Shown: positions 47,191 to 56,673 of the stretch, in pieces
How positions within the stretch are numbered: position 1 is the first letter of the stretch
Layout of the letters: each line of letters opens with the position of its first letter
Source: Allomuricauda sp.
Lineage (GTDB): Bacteria > Bacteroidota > Bacteroidia > Flavobacteriales > Flavobacteriaceae
Direction of reading: 5' to 3'
NCBI GenBank assembly: GCA_030148335.1
Contig: JASBTQ010000013.1
Coordinates: forward strand, 1 to 64,000
Length of the DNA: 64,000 nt
Program-made: the position numbers and the translations under genes
Notes under the pieces: model-generated
What the model was told of the DNA's origin: nothing
Databases searched by the model: none
What the model saw: the letters and a program-made list of their open reading frames with translations, nothing else

Positions 47191-47212
47191 TTCGACTTCG
47201 CTCAGGTTGACA
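47191..47212 (+). repeat. Half copy of the REP-like element
   Basis: TTCGACTTCGCTCAGG followed by TTGACA. Related to the right arm of the hairpin at 58676-58743 (TCGACTGCGCTCGAACTGAC) with about five differences; no pairing arm is present here. Confidence 0.5.
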
Positions 47213-47254
47213 GCTCTAGAGGACAAAACTGACAACACGATAACTACAACAACA

Positions 47255-48142
47255 ATGGAAAAAATAGCAGTGATCGGTGCAGGGACCATGGGCAATGGAA
47301 TCGCCCACGTTTTTGCCCAAAACGGATTTGAAGTCAACCTTATCGATATTTCACAGACATCCCTGGATAAGGGACTGGACACCATCACCAAAAATTTGGA
47401 CCGTATGCTGGCCAAAGAGGCCATTGATGAGGCCAAAAAGGAGGAGACCCTTTCCAATATCTCCACTTTTACTACTTTGGAAGAAGGTGTTTCCGAGGTA
47501 CAATTGGTCATCGAGGCAGCCACGGAAAACCTCGACATCAAACTGAAGATTTTCAAGGACCTGGACCAAACCTGCAAAGCAGGGACCATTTTGGCCACGA
47601 ATACATCCTCCATTTCCATAACCCAGATAGCTGCGGCCACCAAGCGTCCCGAAAAAGTCATCGGCATGCATTTCATGAACCCTGTGCCCATCATGAAACT
47701 GGTGGAGATTATTCGGGGCTACAGCACTTCGGACGAGGTGACCCAGACCATCATGGAGCTGTCCAAAAAGCTGGGCAAGACACCCACCGAGGTGAACGAT
47801 TATCCGGGATTTGTGGCCAACCGCATCTTGATGCCGATGATTAACGAGTCCATCGAGACCCTCTATAATGGCGTTGCTGGCGTAGAAGAAATCGACACCG
47901 TAATGAAACTGGGCATGGCCCACCCGATGGGGCCGTTACAATTGGCGGACTTTATCGGGTTGGATGTATGCCTTTCCATTTTGAACGTGATGTATGACGG
48001 TTTCAAAAATCCAAAATACGCTCCCTGCCCCCTATTGGTGAACATGGTGATGGCAGGAAAACTTGGGGTAAAATCAGGGGAAGGCTTTTACGACTATTCC
48101 GAATCCAAAAAAGCGGAAAGGGTGTCGTCACAATTCAAATAG
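47255..48142 (+). CDS. hbd: 3-hydroxybutyryl-CoA dehydrogenase
   Basis: Oxidises or reduces 3-hydroxyacyl-CoA with NAD(P). 295 residues from ATG 47255: Rossmann start AVIGAGTMGNGIAHVFA, TNTSSISIT, catalytic His and Asn in GMHFMNPVPIMKLVE, and the C-terminal dimer domain with GVAGVEEIDTVMKLGMAHPMGP. An open frame reaches back to 47168 but it runs through the REP half copy and is not protein-like. Followed after five bases by DUF1015. Confidence 0.94.
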   Translation: MEKIAVIGAGTMGNGIAHVFAQNGFEVNLIDISQTSLDKGLDTITKNLDRMLAKEAIDEAKKEETLSNISTFTTLEEGVSEVQLVIEAATENLDIKLKIFKDLDQTCKAGTILATNTSSISITQIAAATKRPEKVIGMHFMNPVPIMKLVEIIRGYSTSDEVTQTIMELSKKLGKTPTEVNDYPGFVANRILMPMINESIETLYNGVAGVEEIDTVMKLGMAHPMGPLQLADFIGLDVCLSILNVMYDGFKNPKYAPCPLLVNMVMAGKLGVKSGEGFYDYSESKKAERVSSQFK

Positions 48143-48147
48143 ACCGC

Positions 48148-49383
48148 ATGGCGACCATAAGACCGTTCAAGGCCATCCGTCCCACCAAGGACAAAGCTTT
48201 TTTTGTGGCCTCGCGTTCCTACGAGGAATATGGCCCGGATGAACTGCATGCCGTGCTCCAACACAATCCCTTTTCGTTCCTGCACATCATCAATCCTGGG
48301 TTCAAGTTTGAAAAGCACATTACGGGAAAGGAGCGGTTCGATTTGGTCCGCAACCGTTACTTGGAGTTTTTGGAGGAAAACATCTTTCAGAAAGATGGGG
48401 AAGCGGGTTTTTATCTGTATCAAATTGAAAAAGGGGATTTCAAGAGCTTGGGTTTTTTCTGCGCCTGTAGTGTGGAAGATTACCGCAACGGCACCATCAA
48501 GAAGCACGAGGACACCATCCAGCAGCGTGAGGCACTTTTTGCGGATTACCTTCACACCGTTGGGTTCAATGCGGAGCCCGTGTTGATGACCTATCCCGAC
48601 AATGACTTGATCAATACAATTTTCCAACGAAAAATACAGCGGGAACCCGAGTACGATTTCACCTCCACGGACCGCGTGAACCACAAACTTTGGCGGATTT
48701 CCTATCCCGAAGGCATTGAAAAATTGGAAAAGGCCTTCAAACAGATGGACTCCCTTTACATTGCCGACGGACACCACCGCAGTGCCTCGTCCGACCTTTT
48801 GGCCCAAAAAATGGAAACCGAGAACAAATCCCACACGGGAACGGAGCCTTACAACTATTTCATGGCCTATCTGATTCCCGAATCGCAGATCAGGATTTAT
48901 GAATTCAACCGCATGCTCAAAGACCTGAATGGCTATGCCAAGGAGGAATTCCTGATCCAACTGGACAAACATTTCATAATCGAGAAACGGGACGATGGGC
49001 CGTGCAGACCAAAGCAAAAACATGAATTCAGTATGTACTTGGAAGGAGACTTCTATTCCCTACACCTTCGACAGACCCACTATACCTTTACGGATGCTTT
49101 GAGTCAATTGGACACCCAAATCCTGTTCAAGACCATTTTGGAGCCCATTTTGGGCATCAGTGACCTCCGCAACGATGCACGGATTTCCTACGGGTGCGGG
49201 AAGGACAACCTCATCCGGATGAAGGAAGGTGTGGACAAGGGCGATTTTGCCGTAGGGTTTAGTCTGGTGCCCACGACCATTGAAGAAATCAAGGCCATTG
49301 CAGATGCCGGTTTGGTAATGCCCCCAAAAAGCACGTATATTGAACCAAAGCTCCGCAGTGGGCTTGCCATTTATGAACTGTAA
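48148..49383 (+). CDS. DUF1015-family protein
   Basis: 411 residues, cytoplasmic. It has the family start IRPFKAIRPTKDKA, the ADGHHRSASSDLL motif near 206 and a C-terminal GVDKGDFAVGFSLVPTTIEEI block. The family contains ParB/sulfiredoxin-like folds and is often next to serine pathway genes, but no activity is established. It is tightly packed between hbd and the YggS gene. Confidence 0.9.
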   Translation: MATIRPFKAIRPTKDKAFFVASRSYEEYGPDELHAVLQHNPFSFLHIINPGFKFEKHITGKERFDLVRNRYLEFLEENIFQKDGEAGFYLYQIEKGDFKSLGFFCACSVEDYRNGTIKKHEDTIQQREALFADYLHTVGFNAEPVLMTYPDNDLINTIFQRKIQREPEYDFTSTDRVNHKLWRISYPEGIEKLEKAFKQMDSLYIADGHHRSASSDLLAQKMETENKSHTGTEPYNYFMAYLIPESQIRIYEFNRMLKDLNGYAKEEFLIQLDKHFIIEKRDDGPCRPKQKHEFSMYLEGDFYSLHLRQTHYTFTDALSQLDTQILFKTILEPILGISDLRNDARISYGCGKDNLIRMKEGVDKGDFAVGFSLVPTTIEEIKAIADAGLVMPPKSTYIEPKLRSGLAIYEL

Positions 49384-49386
49384 GCT

Positions 49387-50046
49387 ATGTCGATAAAAGA
49401 TAACCTCCACAACATCAAATCCGAATTGCCCGAAGGGGTCACCTTGGTCGCTGTTTCCAAGACCAAGCCCAACGAAGACATTTTGGAAGCCTACGAAGCG
49501 GGGCAACGGGTGTTTGGCGAAAACAAGGTGCAGGAGATGGTCCAAAAATGGGAAAAACTGCCCAAGGACATCGAATGGCACATGATTGGTCACCTGCAGC
49601 GAAACAAAGTGAAGTACATGGCGGAGTTCGTGTCGTTGGTCCATGGGGTGGACAGCCTCAAACTACTGAAGGAAATTGACAAACAGGCCGAAAAACATAA
49701 TCGGGTCATTCCCTGTCTGCTCCAAATGCACATTGCCGAGGAGGACACCAAGTTTGGATTGGACGCCACGGAATTGGAAGAACTGATGCGTTCCGATGAG
49801 TTCAAATCCATGAAGAATGTGGAAATCGTGGGTTTGATGGGCATGGCCACCTTCACTTCGGATGAGGCCCAGATCCGAAAGGAATTCGCACAACTGAAAT
49901 CCATCTTTGATGGTTTGCAAAAAAAACTGCCCGGCATTTCCATCCTTTCCATGGGCATGAGCGGCGATTATGCCATCGCCATTGAAGAGGGCAGCACGAT
50001 GGTGCGCATTGGAAGTAGTATATTTGGGATCAGGAACCATTCATAA
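49387..50046 (+). CDS. YggS-family pyridoxal phosphate homeostasis protein
   Basis: 219-residue PLP-binding single TIM-barrel protein. The PLP Lys is in LVAVSKTKPNEDI (about 24), with FGENKVQEM, HMIGHLQRNK and LSMGMSGDYAIAIEEGSTMVRIG forming the phosphate site. Holds PLP levels and does no catalysis itself. It starts three bases after DUF1015. Confidence 0.95.
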   Translation: MSIKDNLHNIKSELPEGVTLVAVSKTKPNEDILEAYEAGQRVFGENKVQEMVQKWEKLPKDIEWHMIGHLQRNKVKYMAEFVSLVHGVDSLKLLKEIDKQAEKHNRVIPCLLQMHIAEEDTKFGLDATELEELMRSDEFKSMKNVEIVGLMGMATFTSDEAQIRKEFAQLKSIFDGLQKKLPGISILSMGMSGDYAIAIEEGSTMVRIGSSIFGIRNHS

Positions 50047-50061
50047 AATTCAAGGATTTTC

Positions 50062-51393
50062 ATGTACGCCATACTCGATATTGAAAGCACGGGGGGAAAA
50101 TATAATGAAGAGGGCATCATGGAAATTGCCATACACCGCTTTGATGGGCACCAAGTTGTGGACCAGTTCATCTGTTTGGTCAATCCAGAAAGGGAAATCC
50201 AACCCTTTGTCTCCAAACTCACGGGCATCAACAACAAAATGCTCCGCTCCGCCCCCAAGTTCCATGAGGTGGCCAAACGAATCGTGGAGATCACGGAAGG
50301 GGCAGTCATTGTGGCGCACAACGCACAGTTCGACTATAGAATCCTCCGGACCGAGTTCAGGCGTTTGGGGTACGATTACCAACGGAAGACGCTATGCACT
50401 GTGGATCTATCCAAACAATTGATCCCAGATGCCGAATCGCACAGTCTGGGTAAACTGGCCCGTTCACTCGGAATCGCCACAAGCGACCGTCACCGTGCCA
50501 ATGGGGATGCACTGGCCACGTTAAAATTGTTCAAGTTGCTCCTCGGCAAGGACACGGACAAAAACATCATCACGGAGGTCATGCGCGATGAGACCCATGG
50601 GGAACTCTCGCCCAATCAATTGGATATTGTCCTGAACCTCCCGTCGGAAACTGGCGTGTATTATATGTATGACAAGGACGGGGAGATTATTTTTATCGGA
50701 AAGACAAAGAACATCAAAAAAAGGGTCAACCAACACTTTACCAATGTGGGAAGCCTGGCCAGAAAGCTGCAAAAAGAAACGAAGAGGGTGGCCTATGAGA
50801 CCACGGGCAGTGAATTGGTGGCCGTTTTGAAAGAGTACCTTGAATCGTTCAAGAACAAACCAAAGTACAACAACAATCCCAGGAAAAAACTCTTCTCCCA
50901 CATTATTAAACCTGAACAAAATGGCACGGGATACATTTCCCTCAAAATTGGGAAGAGTCAATCCCTTGGAGGCGACAAAATGGCGTTCAATGGATTGGCT
51001 TCCGCCAAAAGTTTCTTGGATATGATACGGTCCGAATTTGAACTATGTCCATGCTCCATTGATGGGAACAACCAGGCCCCAGATGAGAACAATACCGCTG
51101 AGGAGTGCAACGCCAAAATCATGTCCGCGCTGGAAAAATATAGCACCCTTGACAAGGACATGGTCATCTTGGACCGGGGGCGCCAAACCGGTGAACGAAG
51201 TTTTATTTTTATCAAATCCGGTGTGCTTCAAGGGTATGGCCATGTGGAACTCAATTATCAGATCAATAATATTCCTATCTTGGAATCTATCATGACGCCG
51301 ATGTCCGGTGATGAGAACACCACTTTCATCATCCAATCCTTTTTGAGAAAGAGCAATGCACCGAAAACCATTGCACTAAACCCAAAACCGTGA
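50062..51393 (+). CDS. DnaQ-like exonuclease fused to a GIY-YIG nuclease domain
   Basis: 443 residues. N-terminal DEDDh 3'-5' exonuclease (about 1-165) with ILDIESTGG, HNAQFDYRIL and HRANGDALATLKL; then a GIY-YIG domain (about 195-275: GVYYMYDKDGEIIFIGKTKNIKKRV) like the N-terminus of UvrC/Cho. The C-terminal part (about 285-443) is unassigned. The same fusion occurs in other bacteria and suggests a repair nuclease. It ends in GTGA, where the channel gene begins. Confidence 0.92.
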   Translation: MYAILDIESTGGKYNEEGIMEIAIHRFDGHQVVDQFICLVNPEREIQPFVSKLTGINNKMLRSAPKFHEVAKRIVEITEGAVIVAHNAQFDYRILRTEFRRLGYDYQRKTLCTVDLSKQLIPDAESHSLGKLARSLGIATSDRHRANGDALATLKLFKLLLGKDTDKNIITEVMRDETHGELSPNQLDIVLNLPSETGVYYMYDKDGEIIFIGKTKNIKKRVNQHFTNVGSLARKLQKETKRVAYETTGSELVAVLKEYLESFKNKPKYNNNPRKKLFSHIIKPEQNGTGYISLKIGKSQSLGGDKMAFNGLASAKSFLDMIRSEFELCPCSIDGNNQAPDENNTAEECNAKIMSALEKYSTLDKDMVILDRGRQTGERSFIFIKSGVLQGYGHVELNYQINNIPILESIMTPMSGDENTTFIIQSFLRKSNAPKTIALNPKP

Positions 51394-52232
51394 AAACATA
51401 TAGGCCACATAGCGGGTGGAAGAGCAAACTTCATGAAATCATCTATGAAGCGGACACCCCTGCAGGAAAACTGTTCGACATTGTACTGTTCTTCTTGATC
51501 ATCGTCAGCGTGATCCTGGTGATGCTGGAGAGCATCGAGGAGGTGGACCAAAAGTACCACAGATTGCTCCTGACCTTGGAATGGTGCATCACGGTTTTTT
51601 TCACCTTGGAATACATAGCACGACTCATCAGCATCAAAAAACCGTGGAAGTATGTCTTCAGCTTTTATGGCATCATTGATTTTCTATCCACCATTCCACT
51701 GTACCTTTCCTATATTCTGGCCGGTTCGCAAGTGCTTTTGGCGGTAAGGGCCTTTCGATTGTTACGGGTATTCCGTATTTTGAAATTGGTGAAATTCATC
51801 GGCGAGGCATCCCAACTGCAATCCGCCCTAAAGGCAAGTCGGACCAAAATCGCCGTGTTCATCTATGTGGTGTTGATCCTGTCCGTCATTTTGGGCACCT
51901 TGATGTACCTTATCGAAGGGAATGAAGCGGGGTTTACCAGCATTCCCCGAAGCATCTACTGGACCATTGTCACCCTCACCACTGTCGGTTATGGCGATAT
52001 TGCCCCACAAACGCCTTTGGGCCAATTTTTGGCCACGGTCATCATGATCTTGGGATATGGAATCATCGCGGTGCCCACAGGGATTGTGACTGCCGAGTTT
52101 TCCAGAAACGGCAAGAAGGATGGAGAGGGCTCAAATATGGTCCACGTGAACACACAGGCCTGTCCCAATTGTTCGGCCGAAGGCCATAGGGACAATGCCA
52201 CCCATTGTTATAACTGCGGACACACATTATGA
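51390..52232 (+). CDS. Voltage-gated-type potassium channel with C-terminal zinc ribbon
   Basis: 280 residues starting at GTG, overlapping the previous stop. Six membrane helices with an Arg-containing S4 (AVRAFRLLRVFRILKLVK), pore helix and selectivity filter TLTTVGYGD, S6 ending in PTGIVTAEFS. The C-terminus adds a cytoplasmic CPNC-x12-CYNCG zinc ribbon. It probably conducts potassium; the ribbon may mediate assembly or sensing (inference). The next gene overlaps by ATGA. Confidence 0.93.
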   Translation: MKTYRPHSGWKSKLHEIIYEADTPAGKLFDIVLFFLIIVSVILVMLESIEEVDQKYHRLLLTLEWCITVFFTLEYIARLISIKKPWKYVFSFYGIIDFLSTIPLYLSYILAGSQVLLAVRAFRLLRVFRILKLVKFIGEASQLQSALKASRTKIAVFIYVVLILSVILGTLMYLIEGNEAGFTSIPRSIYWTIVTLTTVGYGDIAPQTPLGQFLATVIMILGYGIIAVPTGIVTAEFSRNGKKDGEGSNMVHVNTQACPNCSAEGHRDNATHCYNCGHTL

Positions 52233-53152
52233 GCCAAAAAGTCCTGTTAGCAGTAGTCGGCCCTACGGCCATCGGAAAAACTTCGCTGGGCATTCTGTTG
52301 GCCAAACATTTCAGAACGGATATCGTTTCTGCGGATTCCCGTCAATTTTTTAAGGAGATGGAAATAGGTACTGCGGTGCCCTCTGCATCGGAACTCAATG
52401 AAGCCACCCATCATTTCATCCAACACAAGAGCATTTTTGAACCCTATTCCGTGGGCGATTTTGAACATGAGGCCATGGAACTATTGGAAACGCTGTTCCA
52501 AACACATGATATTGTGGTCATGGTCGGTGGTAGCGGACTGTATGTGGATGCCGTGGTGAACGGACTGGACGAATTTCCCGAAGTGGACCCTAAAATTCGA
52601 GTTTCCTTGGACCAAAAATTGCAACAGGGGGGACTGGAATCCCTTCAAAATGAATTAAAAGATAGAGACCCTGAGTATTACAAAACGGTGGATTTGGACA
52701 ATCCCCACCGACTGATCAGGGCGCTGGAGGTCTGTATTGCGAGCAATAAACCTTATTCCTCATTCTTGGGCCATAACAGGGCCGAAAGACCGTTCAAGAC
52801 GCTTTATGTAGGCCTAGAGGCCACGAGAAACATTGTTTATGAACGAATCAATGCAAGGGTCGATCTGATGATGGAATCCGGATTGCTTGAAGAGGCCCAA
52901 AAACTGTACCCACACAGAACACTGAATGCCTTGCAGACAGTTGGCTATAAAGAACTTTTTGAATATATTGACGGGCATTGCTCCCTGGAATTTGCCGTTT
53001 CGGAAATCAAAAAGAATACCAGACGATTTGCCAAGCGGCAACTGACCTGGCTCCGAAAAAACGAGGACATCCTTTGGGTGGAGCACCATATTGAAACCAA
53101 CAAAATGCTTGAACAGATCACCAACCGACTCAAAACCATGACCCATGCTTAA
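52229..53152 (+). CDS. miaA: tRNA dimethylallyltransferase
   Basis: Adds the dimethylallyl group to A37 of tRNAs reading UNN codons. 307 residues: P-loop GPTAIGKTSLGILLA, DSRQFFKEMEIGT, GGSGLYVDAV, and the tRNA-contact helix with KKNTRRFAKRQLTWLRK. It overlaps the channel gene by four bases and the gluconokinase gene by eight, so translation is coupled across the three. Confidence 0.97.
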   Translation: MSQKVLLAVVGPTAIGKTSLGILLAKHFRTDIVSADSRQFFKEMEIGTAVPSASELNEATHHFIQHKSIFEPYSVGDFEHEAMELLETLFQTHDIVVMVGGSGLYVDAVVNGLDEFPEVDPKIRVSLDQKLQQGGLESLQNELKDRDPEYYKTVDLDNPHRLIRALEVCIASNKPYSSFLGHNRAERPFKTLYVGLEATRNIVYERINARVDLMMESGLLEEAQKLYPHRTLNALQTVGYKELFEYIDGHCSLEFAVSEIKKNTRRFAKRQLTWLRKNEDILWVEHHIETNKMLEQITNRLKTMTHA

Positions 53153-53639
53153 AAACAAAAGGGTATTGATCGTTATGGGAGTGAGCGGTACCGGGAAAAC
53201 GACCATTGGGAAATTGCTCTCTGAAAAATTGAAATATCCATTCTTTGATGGGGACGATTACCATCCCGAAGAAAATGTCAAAAAAATGAAGGCGGGCACT
53301 CCCTTGAATGACGATGACCGCAAAGGATGGCTCATCCGATTGAACCAATTGGCGCTGGAACACAAAAAATCAGGAGCCGTGATTGCCTGTTCCGCCTTAA
53401 GAAAGAACTATAGGGGCCTATTGAGGGCCGGTATGGGAAACAAAATCAAGTTCATCTTCCTGAAAGGTTCATTTGAACTCATCAAATCGAGGCTGGAAAA
53501 CAGAGAAGGCCATTTTATGCCCTTGGTGCTTCTACAATCGCAATTCGATACCTTGGAACCTCCTTCAAAAGCATTGTCTGTCTCGGTCGAGGACAGGCCT
53601 TCCGAAATTGTCGAAGACATCGTAAGGCAACTCAAGTGA
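53145..53639 (+). CDS. gntK: Gluconokinase
   Basis: Phosphorylates gluconate to 6-phosphogluconate. 164 residues with P-loop VMGVSGTGKTTIGKLL, the substrate loop FFDGDDYHPEENVKKMKAGTPLNDDDR and CSALRKNYRGLLR. Last gene of the co-directional run. The only GntP permease in the window is 12 kb away. Confidence 0.93.
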   Translation: MLKNKRVLIVMGVSGTGKTTIGKLLSEKLKYPFFDGDDYHPEENVKKMKAGTPLNDDDRKGWLIRLNQLALEHKKSGAVIACSALRKNYRGLLRAGMGNKIKFIFLKGSFELIKSRLENREGHFMPLVLLQSQFDTLEPPSKALSVSVEDRPSEIVEDIVRQLK

Positions 53640-53661
53640 ACCACTCCTCTTTTGTCCATAT

Positions 53662-53685
53662 AAAAAAGCCACCGCTATGGGTGGC
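53662..53685 (-). terminator. Terminator of rprY
   Basis: GCCACC / GGTGGC stem. On the minus strand it is followed by TTTTTT, so it mainly ends the response regulator transcript; the plus side has only a weak T tract for gntK. Confidence 0.8.
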
Positions 53686-53708
53686 CTTGTATTTTATGGT
53701 TTCGTTTC

Positions 53709-54422
53709 TTACTGGTTTTCAGCCTTGACCACCAAACGGAAACCTTCTCCGTGGATGTTCAAGATTTCCACCATATCGTCACGCTTGAGGTATTTTCTCA
53801 GTTTGGCAATGTAAACGTCCATACTCCGTGATGTGAAGTAATTGTCGTCCCTCCAGATTTTGGTCAGTGCCAACTCACGGGGCATCAGGTCGTTTTCATG
53901 GAGTGCCAATAGGCGCAACAACTCGTTTTCCTTGGGCGACAATTTGATGGGCTCCTCTTCCCTGTATTTTAGGAAGCGTAGTTTGGAGTTCAAGTGAAAG
54001 TTGCCGATTTGGAACTCAAACTGTTTACTGTCCGCCAAGGTGCTGGATGCTTTTCTTTGAAGTATCGCCTTGAGCTTCATCAACAGCACTTCAGAGTCAA
54101 AGGGCTTGTTGAGATAATCGTCCGCTCCCGCCTTGTATCCCTTCAACACGTCCTCTTTCATGGTCTTGGCGGTAAGGAATATGATAGGAACGTTCTCGTT
54201 CTTCTCCCGGATCTCCCTTGCCAGTGTAAAGCCGTCCTTGTAGGGCATCATCACATCCAGGATACAGACGTCATAATTGTCCTTTTTGAACTTTTCAAAA
54301 CCTTCCATTCCGTTCTTGGCCAGAACGACATCAAAGTCGTTCATGTTCAAATAATCCTTCAGGACAATCCCAAAATTGGGGTCGTCCTCCACCAATAGTA
54401 TTTTCTTTTTTTCTGTTTCCAT
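53709..54422 (-). CDS. rprY: OmpR-family response regulator RprY
   Basis: 237 residues with a complete receiver (EDD, phospho-Asp in CILDVMMPYKDG near 55, Thr in FLTAKT, Lys in LNKPFD) and a winged-helix DNA-binding domain (about 135-232). The length, text and partner kinase match RprY of Bacteroides, a regulator of envelope and oxidative stress genes. It follows its kinase by nine bases. Confidence 0.92.
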   Translation of the reverse strand: METEKKKILLVEDDPNFGIVLKDYLNMNDFDVVLAKNGMEGFEKFKKDNYDVCILDVMMPYKDGFTLAREIREKNENVPIIFLTAKTMKEDVLKGYKAGADDYLNKPFDSEVLLMKLKAILQRKASSTLADSKQFEFQIGNFHLNSKLRFLKYREEEPIKLSPKENELLRLLALHENDLMPRELALTKIWRDDNYFTSRSMDVYIAKLRKYLKRDDMVEILNIHGEGFRLVVKAENQ

Positions 54423-54431
54423 AGTTTGCTT

Positions 54432-56015
54432 TTAAATCAAGGGGAGTTTGATAAAGAACGTGCTTCCTTTTCCTTTTTCGCTCTCGGCATAAACTTCGCC
54501 TTGATGGTCTTCAATAATTCGTTTTACATAGGCCAATCCCAATCCGTGGCCTTTCACATTGTGTATGTCACCGGTATGCTCCCGATAGAATTTTTCGAAC
54601 ACTTTTTTGAGTACGGCCTTGCTCATGCCCGCTCCTTGGTCCCGCACTTTTATAATGATGTTGTTCTTTGCCACTTCGGTGAACACATCGATTTTGGGTG
54701 TTTCCGGGGAATACTTGACCGCATTGTCCAAAATATTCACGATCACATTCGTCATGTGCATATCGTTTGCCAAGACTTCCGATCTTTCCGCATCCAAATG
54801 GGCGTTCACATAGCCGCCCCTATCTTGCACTATCAGCTCCACATGGGCAATGGCGTCCCCAATGATATCGTGCATATCCACCCTATCCTTGTTGATGTCC
54901 AACTGGTTTTTTTCCAATTTGGATATCCTCAACACATTTTCCACTTGGGCGTGCATGCGCTTGTTCTCGTCCCTGATCATCCCCAAATACCTCAACACTT
55001 TTTCCTTGTCCTCAATGGCCTTTGGGTTCCGAATGGCTTCCACGGCAAGGTTGATGGTGGCTATGGGAGTCTTGAACTCATGGGTCATATTGTTGATAAA
55101 GTCCGACTTGATCTCCGATATCCTTTTCTGCTTGATCAATTGATAGATGGCACTGGTATACGCGACCATGATCACTAGGGTAAAAACCAAAGACAAGAGG
55201 GCCATTCCCATGATCGACCTGAAAATGAACTTTTTCATGGTCGGGAAGGTCAGCAACAGCGAGAAGTTGGTACTCCCCTCAATATCCCTAAAAATGGGAG
55301 CCTCGTACATTTTCACTCCGGAGAACTTGAACTTTTGGGACCTTATCTTTGTCGGATACCCCTGACTGTACACCCCATATTCAAAGTCGATATTGATGTC
55401 CCTGTTTTTCAGTTCTTGGCTCAGGAGCAGTTCCAGTTCTTGCTTGGACACCCTCTTGTGTATTGGGGTGGTCTTGGCATACTCCATGATGATATCCTCG
55501 AAAGCGATTCGGTCCACCTTGCTCAGGTTGCCAATTTTTTCGTAGCGCTGCAAGGGTGTAAGCCCATAACTCTTCCCGTCGAGCCCGAATTCCTCTTTGT
55601 ACACGGCCTTGGTTCGCTTGCTCGTGTAGTTTCTGATCGTAGTGGAATCCTCTCCGTTTAAATTGTCATTATCAAAGAACGTAGATGATACGTTGTAATC
55701 TTCCTCAAGAATTCCATGGGAATAAAAAAGAATCTCATCGGAGTTCACATCACGGTCCACGAACAAGAAGTTTTTAAACTGTGTGCTCTTCGGTTTGACA
55801 CTATCCACGATGGGGGCCAAGCGGTCCGAATATTGTTTGATCTCCATCATCTCCACCCTGTCCGCCACTTTATCCAATATATCCGTGACCGTCCTAGAGA
55901 ACTGTTCTTCTTTGTCGTTTATGGATGTCCGTATCCAATAAACCTGAACGAAAATTATCCCCAAAAGGGACAAACTCATTAGAATGACCAGAAGAACAAA
56001 TAGCTTCTTGTTCAT
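54432..56015 (-). CDS. rprX: Sensor histidine kinase RprX
   Basis: 527-residue membrane kinase: TM1 near 5-27 (LFVLLVILMSLSLLGIIFVQVYW), a periplasmic sensor region (about 30-245), TM2 near 250-275, then HisKA with DFINNMTHEFKTPIATINL and HATPase with NAVKYS, KVRDQGAGMS and GHGLGLAYVKRI. There is no HAMP. It partners the RprY gene directly downstream. Confidence 0.93.
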   Translation of the reverse strand: MNKKLFVLLVILMSLSLLGIIFVQVYWIRTSINDKEEQFSRTVTDILDKVADRVEMMEIKQYSDRLAPIVDSVKPKSTQFKNFLFVDRDVNSDEILFYSHGILEEDYNVSSTFFDNDNLNGEDSTTIRNYTSKRTKAVYKEEFGLDGKSYGLTPLQRYEKIGNLSKVDRIAFEDIIMEYAKTTPIHKRVSKQELELLLSQELKNRDINIDFEYGVYSQGYPTKIRSQKFKFSGVKMYEAPIFRDIEGSTNFSLLLTFPTMKKFIFRSIMGMALLSLVFTLVIMVAYTSAIYQLIKQKRISEIKSDFINNMTHEFKTPIATINLAVEAIRNPKAIEDKEKVLRYLGMIRDENKRMHAQVENVLRISKLEKNQLDINKDRVDMHDIIGDAIAHVELIVQDRGGYVNAHLDAERSEVLANDMHMTNVIVNILDNAVKYSPETPKIDVFTEVAKNNIIIKVRDQGAGMSKAVLKKVFEKFYREHTGDIHNVKGHGLGLAYVKRIIEDHQGEVYAESEKGKGSTFFIKLPLI

Positions 56016-56079
56016 TGTGCCAAAATTAAAAATTTAACATTTAGGCCTTTGGGCGTTTAACCTAACCTTAACAAAAATG

Positions 56080-56673
56080 TTAAAATTTGGTTGCCATTTC
56101 CATTAATTTAGCGTGAAGTGCCTTGACCGTATCGGCCGTGGATCCCAAATCCAGGTTCTCGATGCTGTAATCGGCCAGATCCAATTTGTCGGCATCGTCC
56201 ATTTGGTTTTTCATCCGTTCCAATACAGCTTTTGGCCCCACTCCGTCCCTGTTCATGACCCGCTCCAAGCGAACATTCAAAGGGGCTGTTACCAAAATGG
56301 TATGGTCGTATTGGTCTTGTGAGCCATTTTCAAAGATCAAAGCGGTTTCCTGTACCACGTAGGGAGCAGTTTGACCTTTGACCCAATCCATAAAGTGCCT
56401 TCTCACCGCTGGATGGACGATGGCATTCAGTTTGCGCAGCAATTCAGGATCCTTGAACACCTTTTCCGCCACGAAGCCCCTGTCCAACACGCCTTCATTG
56501 TATGCGCGCTTTCCCAAGAGGTCTATTATAGCTTCCTTGACCTCGACGGAGGATACCATCAATTGTTTGGCCTCGGAATCCGAATCGTACACAGGAACCC
56601 CAAGCTCCCTGAACATTTCGGCCACAGTGCTTTTTCCGCTGCCGATCCCGCCTGTCAACCCAACGACCATCAT
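56080..56673 (-). CDS. coaE: Dephospho-CoA kinase
   Basis: Last step of coenzyme A synthesis. 197 residues with P-loop GLTGGIGSGKSTVAE, DSDSEAKQL and HPAVRRHF. It overlaps the upstream YbbR-like gene by four bases. The same three-gene order (glycosyltransferase, YbbR-like, coaE) is common in this family. Confidence 0.96.
   Translation of the reverse strand: MMVVGLTGGIGSGKSTVAEMFRELGVPVYDSDSEAKQLMVSSVEVKEAIIDLLGKRAYNEGVLDRGFVAEKVFKDPELLRKLNAIVHPAVRRHFMDWVKGQTAPYVVQETALIFENGSQDQYDHTILVTAPLNVRLERVMNRDGVGPKAVLERMKNQMDDADKLDLADYSIENLDLGSTADTVKALHAKLMEMATKF

Noticed and set aside
47168..47254. 29-codon N-terminal extension of hbd
   Set aside because: It translates the REP-like half copy and spacer (Ser/Thr-rich); the Rossmann start MEKIAVIGAG marks the true N-terminus.
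46135..47694. 519-codon minus-strand ORF across the Gfo/Idh and hbd genes
   Set aside because: Runs antisense through two well-identified enzymes and their spacer; the Phe/His/Val-rich translation is typical of shadows.
54426..55178. 250-codon plus-strand ORF opposite rprX
   Set aside because: Antisense to conserved kinase domains; His/Phe-rich composition.
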